NCBI GenBank assembly: GCA_030512335.1
Contig: JAULSU010000004.1
Coordinates: 744,001 to 808,000, forward strand
Reading direction: 5' to 3'
Source of the DNA: Immersiella caudata
Taxonomy: Eukaryota; Ascomycota; Sordariomycetes; Sordariales; Lasiosphaeriaceae
Length of the DNA stretch: 64,000 nt
This document shows, piece after piece, positions 11,868 through 23,156 of this stretch; the first letter of the stretch is position 1, and every line of letters begins with the position of its first letter. The notes under the pieces are model-generated. The model was not told the DNA's origin, made no database searches, and was given only the letters and a program-made list of their open reading frames with translations. The position numbers and the translations under genes are program-made.

Positions 11868-12374
11868 GGTATAGTCACCTTAATGGCAGGAGCCTGTGAC
11901 GTGGGGAACAGCGAAGATCTCGGCTGGCGGACGAAGAACAGCGTTGAGCCAGGCACCGGTGGGATACCGATTTATATATTTGAAATCCTCAAGTTGTTCG
12001 GATGTTGCCGTTTGAAGCGTTCGGATCTTCGTTCTAAAGATAAATTATTTTAAGTCCACAAGCACCTTGAGGGAACCCCCACCAAAGAGCCTGCTTGCCT
12101 ATAGGCTCATCGTGGTCGCGCGCGCCCCCCCCCCCCCCCCCCCCCCCCGCGCAGCGCCTTCCCAATATAGTTTGGTGTCGGACCAAGTTTGAAATAATCG
12201 AGCCATGCCAAAGCCCCCCTGATCGCAACTGGTTTTTGCTCGTTCCGGGCTAGACTGTCGCTCCAAGACTCTTTTGTGCGCGTGCGGGGGGCTCATAAAT
12301 ACCGCCAACAGAACTTGCTGCTAGTTCCCCCAAAACACCTGGCATTCATGTCGCCGTCGTAGTCCCCTTCCGCG
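11868..12374. other. Intergenic region between trans-ER remnant and P450
   Basis: It contains a run of 24 C (12125-12148) and, about 80 nt before the P450 start, a CTCATAAATA TATA-like sequence (about 12290-12301). No gene is seen. Confidence 0.5.
12125..12148 (+). repeat. Poly(C) tract of 24
   Basis: An uninterrupted C homopolymer is flanked on both sides by CG-alternating sequence (CGCGCG before, GCGCAGCGC after), about 230 nt upstream of the P450 start. Confidence 0.95.
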
Positions 12375-14362
12375 ATGCCGATTGAGATATCTGTTCCGGA
12401 GGTGCCATTCCCCGATGCGGTGGCCACGACCGGTTCAGTGTGGGTCCGGTTTGTCTTTGTGTTGATCTTGCTGCTAGCGCTGGGGCAGGTGGCGCGTGTC
12501 GTGCGCTCCTGGAGACGTCTGCGTCATGTTCCCGGCCCCGCACTCGCGCGATGGTCTTCGCTCTGGATGGTAAGGAGGTTATCGAGTGGCAAGTTTCACG
12601 AGAGCATGTGCGAACTAATGGAGAACTACGGTACGTCTTGTTTTCTTTTCCTGCAGACCTCCCCCCCCTTCCCTTTTGTTATATCTTAGCCTTATTTCAT
12701 TTCATTTTTTTTTTCCTTCGCTCTCGTTCAGGTTTGGTGTTGACCAACTGCGCAGGCCCCCTCGTCCGCATTGGCCCCAACGAAGTGGTCTGTGGTGATC
12801 CCGAGGTGCTACGCCGTATGTCGGCTGCACGATCGCAGTACACCAAAGGCGAGTTTTATGAGACGGGTCGCATCATTCCAGGCTACGATAACGTCGTCAC
12901 GCAGCGCGATGAGGTCAAACACAAGGCCCTGCGAGCGCAGATGAGCAATGCAGTAACGTTGACAACCACCCCGATTTTACTCTTTCGCGATTTGCCTTAT
13001 CGCTGACGCCAATGCGCAGTATCGCGAAACCAGCAGCTTCGCGAATGAGGACAGCGTTGACCGCCAGATCCTGCAGTTTATGGCCTTGATTGACCACAAG
13101 TATGTCTCGGAGCCGGCCACGCTGCGGCCCATGGATCTCGCCGCCAAGATCGACTTCTTCACTCTCGATGTCATCAGCGACGTGTCGTTTGGCGCGCCGT
13201 TTGGATTTCTCAGTGAAGACAAGGATCTATTCCGATACAACGAGATAAACGCCTCGGCCGTGCCAGTCATGAACATGCTACAGGCTATGCCTTGGCTGGC
13301 GAATGTCGTTTACCGGTGGCCGTTTCGGTTGGCGTTGCCGAGCGATGGAGATAATGTGGGATTTGGCCGGTTAATGCGGTCCGCCTTCCTGTTCCTGTTG
13401 TTCCACGCCCTATTATACTCGCGCTGTAACCTAACATATATCCTAGCGTCGCCAAGAGCTATGTCGACGGCCGCCTCGTCCCCGGCTCTAAAGCTCAGCA
13501 GGATATGCTCCAGTCCTTTATCGAGGCTGGCATGTCGTATGATGACTTAATCCAGCACATGTTTGTGCAAATGTAAGTCCCTTCCCTCCTTCTCCCCTAT
13601 TTGCAAGAAAGTGAGGAACAGACGAAAAAAGGGAAATACTAACTCATCCTGCCAGCGTCGCGGGATCCATCACCACCGCCGCCGCTATCCGTCACATTAT
13701 CCTCGCCCTCCTTACCACCCCTTCGACCTACTCTGCCCTCGCACGCGAACTTGCAACCATCACACTGCCCCTGTCCCAGGTACTCCCCTTGTCTACCACT
13801 AACAAGCTCCCTCTTCTCTCCGCCGTCGTCCTCGAGGGCATCCGTCTGTGGCCTCCCACCACCGGGCTGGGGTGCAAGCAGGTCCCGCGCGGTGGAGACG
13901 TCCTCTGCGGCTTCGCTCTGCCAGAGGGGACGCAGGTTGGCCATAACTTTAGCGGTATGATGCAGGCGACGGAGATTTGGGGCGACGACGCGGCCGTCTT
14001 CCGGCCCGAGAGGTGGTCAGAGATGCGAGACGAGGAGAGACGGGAAAGGGAGGCAGTTGTAGAGCTGGCGTTCGGCAGTGGGCGGTACCGGTGTCTGGGT
14101 AGAAGGTTGGCGGGGGTCGAGTTGGCGAAGGTTGTGGGAGAGGTGGGTCCCCGCGGGTTTTTTTTAATAGAAGTTTTTTTTCCATCTCGTTTTTCTTTAG
14201 TCTTTTTCCGTTTTCCTTTTCTTCCCGTGTCAGGGCTAACCGATTGAACAGCTGATGCGAAGATACGATTTTGCGCTTGTCGATCCGCGGCAACCCATCA
14301 AGTCGGAGAGTGGTGTGTTTTGGTTAGAGAGTGATATGTGGGTGAGACTGACGAAGAAGTAA
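12375..14362 (+). CDS. Cytochrome P450 monooxygenase (pisatin demethylase/benzoate hydroxylase-like)
   Basis: This is a microsomal heme-thiolate monooxygenase. I read six exons: 12375-12630, 12732-12952, 13020-13378, 13447-13572, 13656-14142 and 14252-14362. Together they give exactly 519 aa, the family's usual size, with every junction in frame. An N-terminal membrane anchor (FVFVLILLLALGQVARVV) is followed by the hinge RHVPGPAL. Other landmarks are RIGPNEVVCGDPEVLRRM, the I-helix AGSITTAAA, the K-helix ExxR as LEGIRLWPP, the PERF-like FRPERW, and the heme-binding FGSGRYRCLGRRLAG with its Cys ligand. In the I-helix the acidic residue usual before the Thr pair (AGSDTT) is Ile. It is the most intact member of the neighbourhood that also holds two reductases and a lipocalin-like remnant, so a former natural-product pathway is likely. 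The substrate is unknown. Confidence 0.92.
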
Positions 14363-14987
14363 TGTGTCCTTGGAAAAATGACATACTTAAATCTGTGGAA
14401 GGGTCGTGTCAGGCTAGCAGGAATGCGCGATTGATGGTGGTAATTATCTCAGGGTCGAACGGCTCAATGACCCAGCCAGTGAAGCCAACGATAGCACTAT
14501 TCACTATTGAACAACGGGCCAGTGCGCCTTCCAGCTCGGCAAGGAGTGGCTCTTCAGAGGCTTGTTTTGGATCCTGCAAGTGGGCCATTTCATAAACTTG
14601 GTGGTTGCATTTTGGATCGCGATGAAAAGGTAGTGACCACTGCCTAGTCAGATTTTCGAAGCGTGCTTACAAATTCGGTTCTGATCCCAGGACGTAACAC
14701 CTCCTGAGACACCTACAACGCCGATTCTTGCGTCTTATGCCACCTCTTTAATCATCTCAGCAGCGACATGTTTGCCAACCTTCAAGAGGTAGAAAATACT
14801 ATGACTCATCGTTAACTCTCATCAACACCGGAATGTCGGAAACATGCGGATATGCCTTTGCTTCAACAAAGAGAACCCCAAAAGACGCTAGGGGAGTCCT
14901 CGATTGGCCTTGTCTTCAATGGGAGACGGAGCGCAGATTTCACAGCCAGAGAAGACACTCATTGCATTTCATCGGATACGTTAAATG
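14363..14987. other. Intergenic region, nothing recognised
   Basis: It separates the P450 and the Clr5 pseudogene, which converge here. Only short frames are seen. Confidence 0.5.
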
Positions 14988-16160
14988 TCACACGGATGTC
15001 CCTTCCAAGTCAGACGCCAGTTTCTTCACCTCCAATTCAAGAACCTTGCCATAACCGTCCTTTTCTTTCTCATAATCAGCCTCCAACCTTTCGTATTCCT
15101 TCTTCAGCTCGGCGACATGCTCATCCTACCCGTCCTGCTGCGCAAGCCGGATGTCCAGATGGTAGCCGTCGAGCAGCCGGTCGAGAAAATACATGCGGTC
15201 CGGGTGGTCTCGGGGCATGTCGCGAAGCCGGTTGACGGTCCGCAACCGCATCGTGGAGCATAATGTCCTCAGCGCCTTCTCCAGCTCGGTCTTTTACAGC
15301 ACCATGATGGACAGGCCCATAATCTCAATTGTAGCCTTGTCGTCTTTACCTCTGGCGGCTTCGGCGCGCTTGAGAAGTAGTTGAACATCCTGACGATTGG
15401 TGCGATGTCTTCGCGAATGGTTTCCCATCCAGAAGACGAGTCCGGATTCTCAACGAGTTCGAATATCAGCGCCGCTGCTGAGCCGTACCCCTCTTCCCAA
15501 TCATCGTCAACGACACAGAATTCGTCGTCGAGCCTCCAGATGTCGTAACCTTTGCTGGATATTCTCGAGGCAGAGGGCGCGCATATTCTTAAACATGTTG
15601 TTTAGTGTGATTCTGGCCTCTCTCGGAAGTGAGGAGAAAGAGGATCCCCGGTTAATCCCGGTTTGCTGCTGCGGGCGTCCCGCGCGCCGTCTGCGCAGGG
15701 CTTTGCTTTCATTCTTGGTGACCCTCCATTTGTGGAACCGATTTTTGTACATATTCTCGGTGGCCCTGGTGATGTAGTCCATTGGTTAGCGGTAGTGGCG
15801 ATGGAGAAGGTTGAACAGAGTTGTACAGGTGGGTGAGCTTTACCCCTTCAAAAATCCCATCTTTTCCATGATTTTCATGACTTCTTGCAGCGTCAGGTTG
15901 ACACTCGATGTGTCGCCTCCGTAGAGAAACGTGATGAGCGGCTTTTGCTCCTCCCACTCTTGCTCGCTGGGGCCTGCGCTAGCATTGTTCATATGGCCAG
16001 AAGGTGGCGGAAGGAACGGGCTCGCAGAGGTCACCTTGACGCATTCGGTACCCACGGCAGGCGGAACCAAGCTCCACGGCTCTCCGATTGAGCCATCAAG
16101 GAAGCTAGTGCCAGTGGCAGAAGATATCAGGGGGTGCTCCTGCGTGTATTGCGCGGCAAA
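14988..16160 (-). pseudogene. Clr5-domain protein, interrupted by stops and frameshifts
   Basis: Clr5 domains are short DNA-binding-like N-terminal domains of many fungal proteins, named after the fission yeast silencing factor Clr5. The reverse-strand reading starts without a clear ATG (open from about 16160 through QYTQEHPLISSATGTSFLDG). It continues through EWEEQKPLITFLYGGD and LTLQEVMKIMEKMGFLKG, crosses a 78-nt intron (15766-15843, GTAAAG..CAG) and completes the domain with ATENMYKNRFHKWRVTKN. The C-terminal region ends in LKKEYERLEADYEKEKDGYG and a long coiled coil, stopping at 14988. Breaks are a +1 in an A run at about 15549-15552, a -1 near 15390, TAA at 15294-15296 and TAG at 15126-15128. 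Both stops are plausible C-to-T changes of Gln codons. The coordinates of the 5' end are uncertain. Confidence 0.75.
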
Positions 16161-16982
16161 TACCTACGTAAGGAACTAAAAGGATTCCTCACACTATTAT
16201 AAGCACGATGATAATATGTATACTACGTAGTTTCCTTCCGTTATCCCAAACCCGCTTATCCCAAACCCGGGACCCTTGACGTCCTGTAGTCGATTGGCCA
16301 TGACAATCGTCGGCTCTTTAGATTATTCTAAGTGGCCTCGTCCCGTTTCCCATTCCATTACTAGCGATAACACCTTCCTGACTCGTTTGCATTTGTAACC
16401 CAGTGTATGTACTAGATGGTTTGATAAAGCGCATACAATTCGATGTTCCAATTGACCGTGACAGTGAGCTCTCGGATGGAAAAGAGAAAACGGTAGTTAC
16501 GTGGCGAAAGCGACCGTTACGTGCATGGAGCGGGTGTCCCAAAACTGGGCTATGGACCGTTCTTGCAACCACACCGGCCCATTTATGGTCACGGCAAGGA
16601 TAGCCGAGGCTCATCTCGGCTCAGGCGGCTCACCTCTCGCTCAGGATCTGGGACTAATACGGACTTGGACAGAAAAAAAAGTCGGGTGTGAATATAGAGG
16701 TACTCATTCATGTACTCTCCTTCACTCCGTAGCCCAAGCTCCCTACCACAAACTCTCACCGTTGGACACTATTGCCACCCGAGACCCCCTCTCCATACCA
16801 GCGTTGGGGCGAGGTGGAAAGGAGATCCTCAGGCGCTAGGTCAACACGGTGAGCGATGTCGCAATAGACCTCAGCCATCGCGGCAAAGAATTGCTCGGGA
16901 AGTCTAGTGGAAATTTGTTAACGTCAGCACAATCCCTTGTTTACGCATACAGGCAAGCCTTTATGTACCTAAAACATCTCAC
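16161..16982. other. Intergenic region, nothing recognised
   Basis: There are short frames on both strands and no conserved blocks or repeat structure. Confidence 0.5.
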
Positions 16983-17545
16983 TTAATTACCGCTCCCTGG
17001 TCCCACAAAGCATCGTCCCCTTTGTCCCCTTGTCCACTTCATCAGCCTCCGCAATATCCCTCGCCAGGATACGCATCGCCAACCCCCATCATCCCGGGAT
17101 CCCTTGGCCAGCTCGGCGGCAAGCTCTTGAGCGGCGACTTCAGGGTCAGGAAACACGCGACCGTTGGCTTGGTCAAAGGTAATCTGGTTGCGTGCGGGAA
17201 CCAACATGTCGCCGCGGATTTTGTCTCCTGCGCGCTGATACACGCGCTTCCAGTACGCGTTCGCAACGCCGGGAGGGACCGGGTTTGTCGCGCCGTCCCA
17301 CTCGCCGATGTTTTCGCCGGTTGTGTCAGGGTCTGGGGTTTTGTCTGTTAGGTACTGCGGCAAGAGAGGTTAGTGTTTAGCTTCCGTGAACTCACGGGAT
17401 ACGATCGGGAAGTGGCACTTACCGAGCGGATACTCTCCTCTGCTTCCTCGGCGATCTCAGCGGAACTGGGTTTACCGCGGCTGCGTAAGTTGTAGGGATT
17501 GCCACCGTCGCGGCTTCGATTACCTGGTCCTTTCTTTCTCTGCAT
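16983..17545 (-). CDS. Hypothetical protein, two exons, possible 3' frame slip
   Basis: I do not recognise a family. Exon 1 is 17545-17423 (41 codons, MQRKKGPGNRSRDGGNPYNL, then an acidic AEIAEEAEESIRS). A GTAAGT..GCAG intron (17355-17422) leads in phase to exon 2 (YLTDKTPDPDTTGENIGEWD onward). The middle is compositionally normal, soluble and hydrophilic. After KGSRDDGG the annotated frame becomes Trp/Arg-rich and ends at 16983. One base over, across the G5 run near 17090, the other frame reads GLAMRILARDIAEADEVDKG and ends at a stop at about the same point, which looks more protein-like. The true C-terminus may therefore lie in that second frame, and either the gene or the sequence may have a one-base slip. 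No signal peptide or membrane segment is seen. Confidence 0.5.
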
Positions 17546-18524
17546 GATGACTGGGGAAGATGTTGTCGGCCTATAGGGAGGCGCAATTGGTTGCTGTTTG
17601 TTGGCCTGGCTGCGTGGCCGAGATATGGATGCTTGCCTTGAAGGAACGCAAGATGTGTGATAGGGAAAGAATTCTGAGGATTTCTCTGGCTGGAGAATTT
17701 CAACATTAAGCAAGAGGAAAAGCGAATGTGCGGTGACAGTTGGCAGTCGAGACAGGAAATGCACGTCTCATCCGATCTTGATGCGTTCCATTCCTCTTGT
17801 ATGGCGGGCATGAAAATTGCAGCTTCACGTCTTGGGTAACGGGAAGCAAGGCGACAGCGGCGCGTGGTAAACCCCGAAATCCGTCACCGATGAATAGGTC
17901 TATCTATATGCCCGCGTTCATCGTCCCAAAATCTCCCGCATTGAATGAGGCTTTCAGCCATTCATCTCGGTGTCCAAGCGGATGGACATTCTGGTTGCTT
18001 TCCCCGGAGAGAGCCCAGTTTGCAGCCCTAAACACCTAGAATGGTAGTGAAGAGGAGGGACCGATCTTGGACCACCTAAATATTCATCCTGTCTCTGGGC
18101 GATTGGCCTTCTCTATTAAGTAAAGTCGCTCAAGCCTATAGTGTCATTCCTTGCTCAACATCGTCACCTTATAGCTAGGTAGGTTTTGCCAGTTTGACGG
18201 AGATAGGGCTTTGGATTCTGGGCATTTGTTCACGATGGGGAATGTGACCACTTTTGCCCTGCGGAGAAGGATGGCAAATGAAGGTATCAACTGTCACTGG
18301 CAAACAACAGGTCATGACGACAGAGTTCTAGATACAGTTCTGTCCGACATCCTCCGGTCTGGGCAGTCACCCTCTCGGCCCAAAAAGGACCCCATGCAGG
18401 TATCACTGGCATGGCTGCGAGGTGCCAAGAGTCGAACAGGGACGATGAGAACATGAGACCACTGATAACTTCCCTTGTTACAGCTACCTTGCAGAGGACT
18501 GTTCAGCCTTCCAACATTGCTCAA
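17546..18524. other. Intergenic region, nothing recognised
   Basis: No conserved coding blocks are seen on either strand. The segment is moderately AT-rich around 18050-18250. Confidence 0.45.
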
Positions 18525-19172
18525 TCAGAGCCACGTCGTAACCCACAGATCGCCATTACCGTGGGCCTTCCAAGCGCCGCCACCGATCACATAATTCCCC
18601 ATGGGATACCAACAGAATTCAGGTAGCAGGAACATCTCCATCGCCATTGCCGCATGCAAACAGTAACTACTGACCCACCCATTCACGCCCTTGCGACGCC
18701 AGCCCCCCACCTCGACCCAAAAGCCGTTGACCCATCCCGAGACCCAAACATCAGCGACATGCTCCGAGACGACCCCGCAGTAATAGTCAGTCCCCAGGTA
18801 CATCAAGTAGTTGTATGCTGCGCGGAGGGCGTTCTCTTCCCACATGTTATCCGCGATGGGGCCCCAGCCAACCTCGTACCACTCAGAATGGAGGCCAAAG
18901 GTGCAGATTGATTCGCGGCGTTCGAGTACGTGAAGAGTTGATGAGTTGTCGACACCAGTTGCCCAAGGCAGCGGTTTGAGGAGGTCGGCGGCAGTGAGGC
19001 CCAGCTCCTGTGTAGAGGGCAAACCAGCGCCGGCCGTCAGCTGGATCGAGTGAGAGTCGAGGTCTCGGGGCATGGGGCGAGGGCGAGGGCGAGGGCGAGG
19101 GCGAGGGGCTCGCGCTGCCAGCGTAGTCCACGCGAGCGCGAAAAGCCATGGGAGAGCGTGTTGGAACTTCAT
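18525..19172 (-). CDS. Small secreted protein with Arg-Pro repeat, 215 aa
   Basis: This is a single-exon gene of unknown family. A clear signal peptide (MKFQHALPWLFALAWTTLAA) is followed at once by an (Arg-Pro) repeat (RAPRPRPRPRPRPMPRD) and then a Trp/Gly/Tyr-rich mature domain with four Cys (in CTFG, YYCGVV, YCLHA and FCWYP), enough for two disulfides. The domain contains SEWYEVGWGPIADNMWEENA and GWVNGFWVEVGGW. Size and composition fit an apoplastic effector candidate or a secreted lytic protein, but no function can be assigned. The Arg-Pro stretch is encoded by a hexanucleotide repeat. The start at 19172 is the first Met and gives the signal peptide directly. Confidence 0.7.
   Translation of the reverse strand: MKFQHALPWLFALAWTTLAARAPRPRPRPRPRPMPRDLDSHSIQLTAGAGLPSTQELGLTAADLLKPLPWATGVDNSSTLHVLERRESICTFGLHSEWYEVGWGPIADNMWEENALRAAYNYLMYLGTDYYCGVVSEHVADVWVSGWVNGFWVEVGGWRRKGVNGWVSSYCLHAAMAMEMFLLPEFCWYPMGNYVIGGGAWKAHGNGDLWVTTWL
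19075..19110 (+). repeat. Hexanucleotide tandem repeat (GGGCGA) coding Arg-Pro
   Basis: About six units of GGGCGA on the plus strand encode the alternating Arg-Pro segment after the signal peptide of the reverse-strand secreted protein. Unit number can change without a frameshift. Confidence 0.85.
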
Positions 19173-20767
19173 GTTGCTTGCTGTGTGTCAACAGCGCGTG
19201 AGCAAAAAGTGCTGAGGGAGAGAGTGGAATAAAAGGGAGAAATAAGTCTCTGGCTGTTGCTGTGTCTGTGTCACGGTTGACACCTTAAGTACCTCTTGAT
19301 GCATCCAGGGCCAAGCAACGTATTACCAGGCATCCTCGTCGCCGTGTCGATAGTCTGCTTTTCAATCCCAAGGGTCAAGATCCCACAGCAACTTCGATCC
19401 CCGGTTTGTTTGGGTTTCGTGTCCGTGCAGAGCAAATAATGCAACGAGCAATTGCAGTTTCCCCTGTTGACAAAAACCTGGAATGTTACACAAATCCAAA
19501 ATTGGAACAATTTGATTGGTTCGCTTATGACGGCAGCAGCCCAGCAGAGTGCTGTGCCACATTGAACCGCGCGTGCCCTTCCCAGAAGGGTCATGTGCTG
19601 AGATGAAGCGACTACCCCAAGGTAATTTCAGCTAAGAAATAACGCATCCAGCGAAACGGGGGGCTTTGGGATGGAATCCTCGGGAGGTAAGAAGGGTCGG
19701 GACGATGTGTTGAAGATATTCCTCAAGTTTGGCCATCAAGACGAAGACGGGACAGATGTATACCTATGTAGGTAACAACTAAAGGACAAGGTAGGATAGA
19801 AATGCTCCTCACCGGCCTCATCCTCACTGGCAGAGGCTCAGCCACGCTTATCATAGCTACCGCGCAACGCTGCAGGTACACCCGTTAGCTTCGCTTCCAC
19901 CCTCTGCATCATTCCTCGCGGGCGCATCCTTGCTGGCTTCTTCTGACTATTCAGGGATGTGGATGATAGGCACCGCCTCAAGACACTGCATAAAACCCAA
20001 ACGGGCGGTTTGGGCTGGGGCAAGCGCAACTAAACAACCAGCCAAACGGTAACTCGGTCCTAGTGGTACGTAAATAGAAGGGTGATGATTGGTTGCACCA
20101 TCAGGGCCGGATTGAGCGCCCCTGTTAAGCTGCTCGGGGATTAAAAAGGTATTTTGTTTCTTCCCTCCACCGTACTGCAGTGCGGTCTGGTCACGTTCAG
20201 GTACAGCTTGCCCCTGAAGTGGGACACTGGCTTGCAAACTAGAGGCATCACTCTAGGAGAAGAATCCCGATCTTGTCGTACCCGAGTCATCCCCGGCAGA
20301 GTCCTCAGCACTCGACAAGCAAAGTACCATGTATTGCGGCACCTTTGTCATGATGGGGAGCAGACCTGTGTTCCGGCGTGAGCCGCCCTCCACACACTTC
20401 GTCTTTGTCTATGCCGGCACGAATGTTGCTGGCAGAGGGAATCAACTACCTGCGCAGTGTATCAGGCACTCCGCACCACGGCTTTGAGGCGAGCAATTGG
20501 GTTGTTCATCTTCGCGGTGACCCCCCCCCCCTGCTAAGAGTATGGGACGCGCAAAGGAGAGCTTGCCTCGGGAGCTCTTGACGTCTTGGTGAAGCCATGT
20601 ACCTAGGATGGATGGCCTGAATACACTGGGACGGGACCGCCGTGGATGAACCCGTGTTGCAGAGGGAGAGAGCAGCGTGTTGGAACCTGCCCTCTTGTGC
20701 AGTGGCCTTGGCCTCAATCTCGATGTTGCGGAAAGTCCAAGCTCGGGTTCCGGTTATGAGCAGATGT
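19173..20767. other. Gene-free stretch of about 1.6 kb
   Basis: Many short frames occur on both strands, but none has family resemblance or consistent splice signals. A C12-13 run lies near 20521-20532. Nothing else is recognised. Confidence 0.45.
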
Positions 20768-21488
20768 TTAAAATGTTCCACGTCTGTCTCTTATAGTCTC
20801 TTCCTTCTCGTCGTTTCCGTCCAAGTTTGTTGGTGGGTCTTTCCATCCCTGTACCTTGACACCATCGCCCCCCGCTTCATCGTCGACGTCAACAACACCC
20901 CCTGTGCCTTCGGCTGGGTCCTTCCTGCCAGTTGACGGCCCACCTCTTGAGTCCCGGTCGCCATCGATAAAGTCCACGTTCCAATTCCCGGCCGGTGTCC
21001 CCGCGGTCGAGGTGCCGCAGCCCTTCGACCTCCAAACCACATTCGTCGATGCATGCCCCGGGTGTGCGCCGGTTTGGCAGGGCGGCGGCGCGGCGGGCCG
21101 ATCTCTTGGTGGCGACGACGTCAACCGCTCGATGGAAAAGGCCAGCCCCAAGGGGAGGTGCCCTACGGACTTCCTAGCACGATTCTTGCGAACCCTAGTG
21201 GAGGAGATGGTTCTCGTTTCGCGGTGATCTTGCCTTGTTTGTAGGTGTCTCTCAAGTTGGTTGATGCGAAATTCGAGGTCGAGGCCTGAGACAAGAAGAT
21301 GTTAGCAGCTTTATTTTAAGGTTAATGCTCGGTGCAGACGCTGCGCAAAAGGAAGTAGACTCGGAACAAAGGAGTGGATGAAGGGCGGAGAAGGCCGTAC
21401 GGTAGCCTGTCTGGAGGGACTCCATTGTTTTCGGTGAGCCAGACTCAGGTGCCTTGCCCAAGTAGGTGGGGGAGGAAGTCGACGACAT
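20768..21488 (-). CDS. Hypothetical hydrophilic protein, two exons, 201 aa
   Basis: Not a recognised family. Exon 1 is 21488-21401 (MSSTSSPTYLGKAPESGSPK, ending MESLQTGY). A 115-nt intron (21286-21400, GTACGG donor, GCTAAC branch-like site, TCTCAG acceptor) restores codon CGC and leads to exon 2, 21285-20768. The total length is an exact multiple of three, which supports the model. A short coiled-coil-prone stretch (LDLEFRINQLERHLQTRQD) spans the junction, and the rest is low-complexity, rich in Gly, Asp, Pro and Arg. The region is GC-rich and the opposite strand is also open, so the coding call is moderate. Confidence 0.5.
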
Positions 21489-21913
21489 GGCCTTGACCCA
21501 TTATCTTATCGCAGGCGGGGGCGTGCAAGTTCGGAGCAAGGCTCAAAGCAAGGGAGCGATGGGGCTGACATTTCTCGGCCTGCTTTGTCCTCCAACGCAT
21601 CAACTTCACAGACAACGTCTTATTTCTCTAACAGGTCCCTACCGCGTCTTTGTAGTGATCAGAGAATGGGAACACAAGGCATACGCCAGTCCTATCTCCG
21701 CCCAATGCGAGACCCAAACGAGCACAGCCTTGGAAACCCATCACATATCAGCCACATTCATCAGCCGTTTGTCAGTCCGTCGACAGCCACCCCCAGCATC
21801 CCAACAGACCAACAAGAAAGTTCCCTACATCTTAACGATCCGCAAACCCAAGAGGCCCATGCGATCCCGACCTAGTCACGGACTCTCCTACCGGGAATAC
21901 CGAGCGTGTAAAT
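21489..21913. other. Intergenic region, nothing recognised
   Basis: Short overlapping frames on the plus strand lack family resemblance. This is the probable promoter region of the 20768-21488 gene. Confidence 0.4.
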
Positions 21914-22540
21914 TCATAGGTCAAGCCCCTCCACCGACTCACACCGTCTGCACCTGTTGGCATCGTATAGGTATCTTCTCCTGGGCTCATCTTGGCTCCT
22001 TCCCATACCGAACATCTTACGAGTGTAATACGCATCGCCCGGGCATTCAGCCTCCAACATCACGCCGCGCTGCCACTGACACACCCTCCCCGCGCTCATT
22101 GCTAGCTCCATAGACGCTCCCAAGATCGCCCGTCTGACCAGACGCGCCACATCCCGCCTCCGCCTACGTATCCTATACGGACCGTGCAGCAGCACGAATC
22201 CCACAACAACGAGTACTAATGCAAGCGTTTTAATCACGACCAATGCCGAACCTTGCATGCCTTGCCGTACGTGGCAGTCGTGTAGACGCGGGGTGGGGTA
22301 CCAATCTTGGGCAAAAAGAACTGGGGCGAGGATGCATGGGCTCCATGCGGGCGGGGATGCGAGCCGGATAGAACCATGGCTGCTGATCGCAGGGGGTCGC
22401 TGCCCCGGTTGGTGTTTAGCAAACGGGGCTGTCAATCGCTTTCTTTGGTCGACCAGGACCACAGAATTGTCGACTGCCGAGCCAGTGTCTGCATGGGTGA
22501 AGATGTGGTGATATGGTGCTGTGGTTTGAGGTCGATTCAT
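21914..22540 (-). CDS. Hypothetical single-pass membrane protein, 208 aa
   Basis: This single-exon frame is of unknown family. Near the middle lies one strong hydrophobic segment (SALVVIKTLALVLVVVGFVL) directly followed by a basic cluster (RIRRRRRDVARLVRR). By the positive-inside rule this predicts one membrane span with a cytosolic C-terminal half. The C-terminal part is rich in Arg, Met and Cys. There is no signal peptide. An internal Met just before the hydrophobic segment (MQGSALVV) could be the true start, which would make it an N-terminally anchored protein of about 115 aa. The coding call rests on length and this organised segment only. Confidence 0.4.
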   Translation of the reverse strand: MNRPQTTAPYHHIFTHADTGSAVDNSVVLVDQRKRLTAPFAKHQPGQRPPAISSHGSIRLASPPAWSPCILAPVLFAQDWYPTPRLHDCHVRQGMQGSALVVIKTLALVLVVVGFVLLHGPYRIRRRRRDVARLVRRAILGASMELAMSAGRVCQWQRGVMLEAECPGDAYYTRKMFGMGRSQDEPRRRYLYDANRCRRCESVEGLDL

Positions 22541-23156
22541 GATTGGAAATATCTACAATGAATTCAAGCCACTGCGTCAACTGGACGCAGTCGTATGAGG
22601 CGTATGTGCCTTTGACGAATGCTGTGTGACCGAGAAGGGTCCCGTAAGCGTTTAGCCCCCGAGCTGCCATGGGGATTCTGAGCTGTGCTTGCAGTGCCCA
22701 GCAAACTCGCCCACAAGAGTCAAACACGCTCGCAAGCAATCCCTATTCTCTTCGCAAGACGCATCTAGACCTCGACTGTCCAAAAAATCGACCGCCTTTC
22801 TCATCTCCCTCCCACGCCCAGAACCAGCACCCCCAACCAATCATACCCCGCAACGCGCTCCCCGCGCGCCACCCCCAACAAACCCCACGGCAGACACGGG
22901 GCACGGGAACCAATGCAAGGCACCAAACCAGCAAAAAGGATCAAGATGCCGCGTCGATTTGGCGGCATCCGACGTCATCGTCTACAGACATCTTACATCC
23001 ACAAGAAATCCATCATCATACGCCATAGCCAATCATAACCGCCATCATGCCGTCTTGTGTGTTATGTACAGGAAAAGTATGCAAGAAATTTCCAAAAGGA
23101 GAGATTGAAGGGAGGCAAACGACGCGTGTGGCTGTTGTAGTTGACTGCTGCGACGT
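22541..23156. other. Intergenic region, nothing recognised
   Basis: Low-complexity Pro/Gln/Arg-rich short frames only. It includes the 3' region of the M43 protease gene. Confidence 0.45.
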
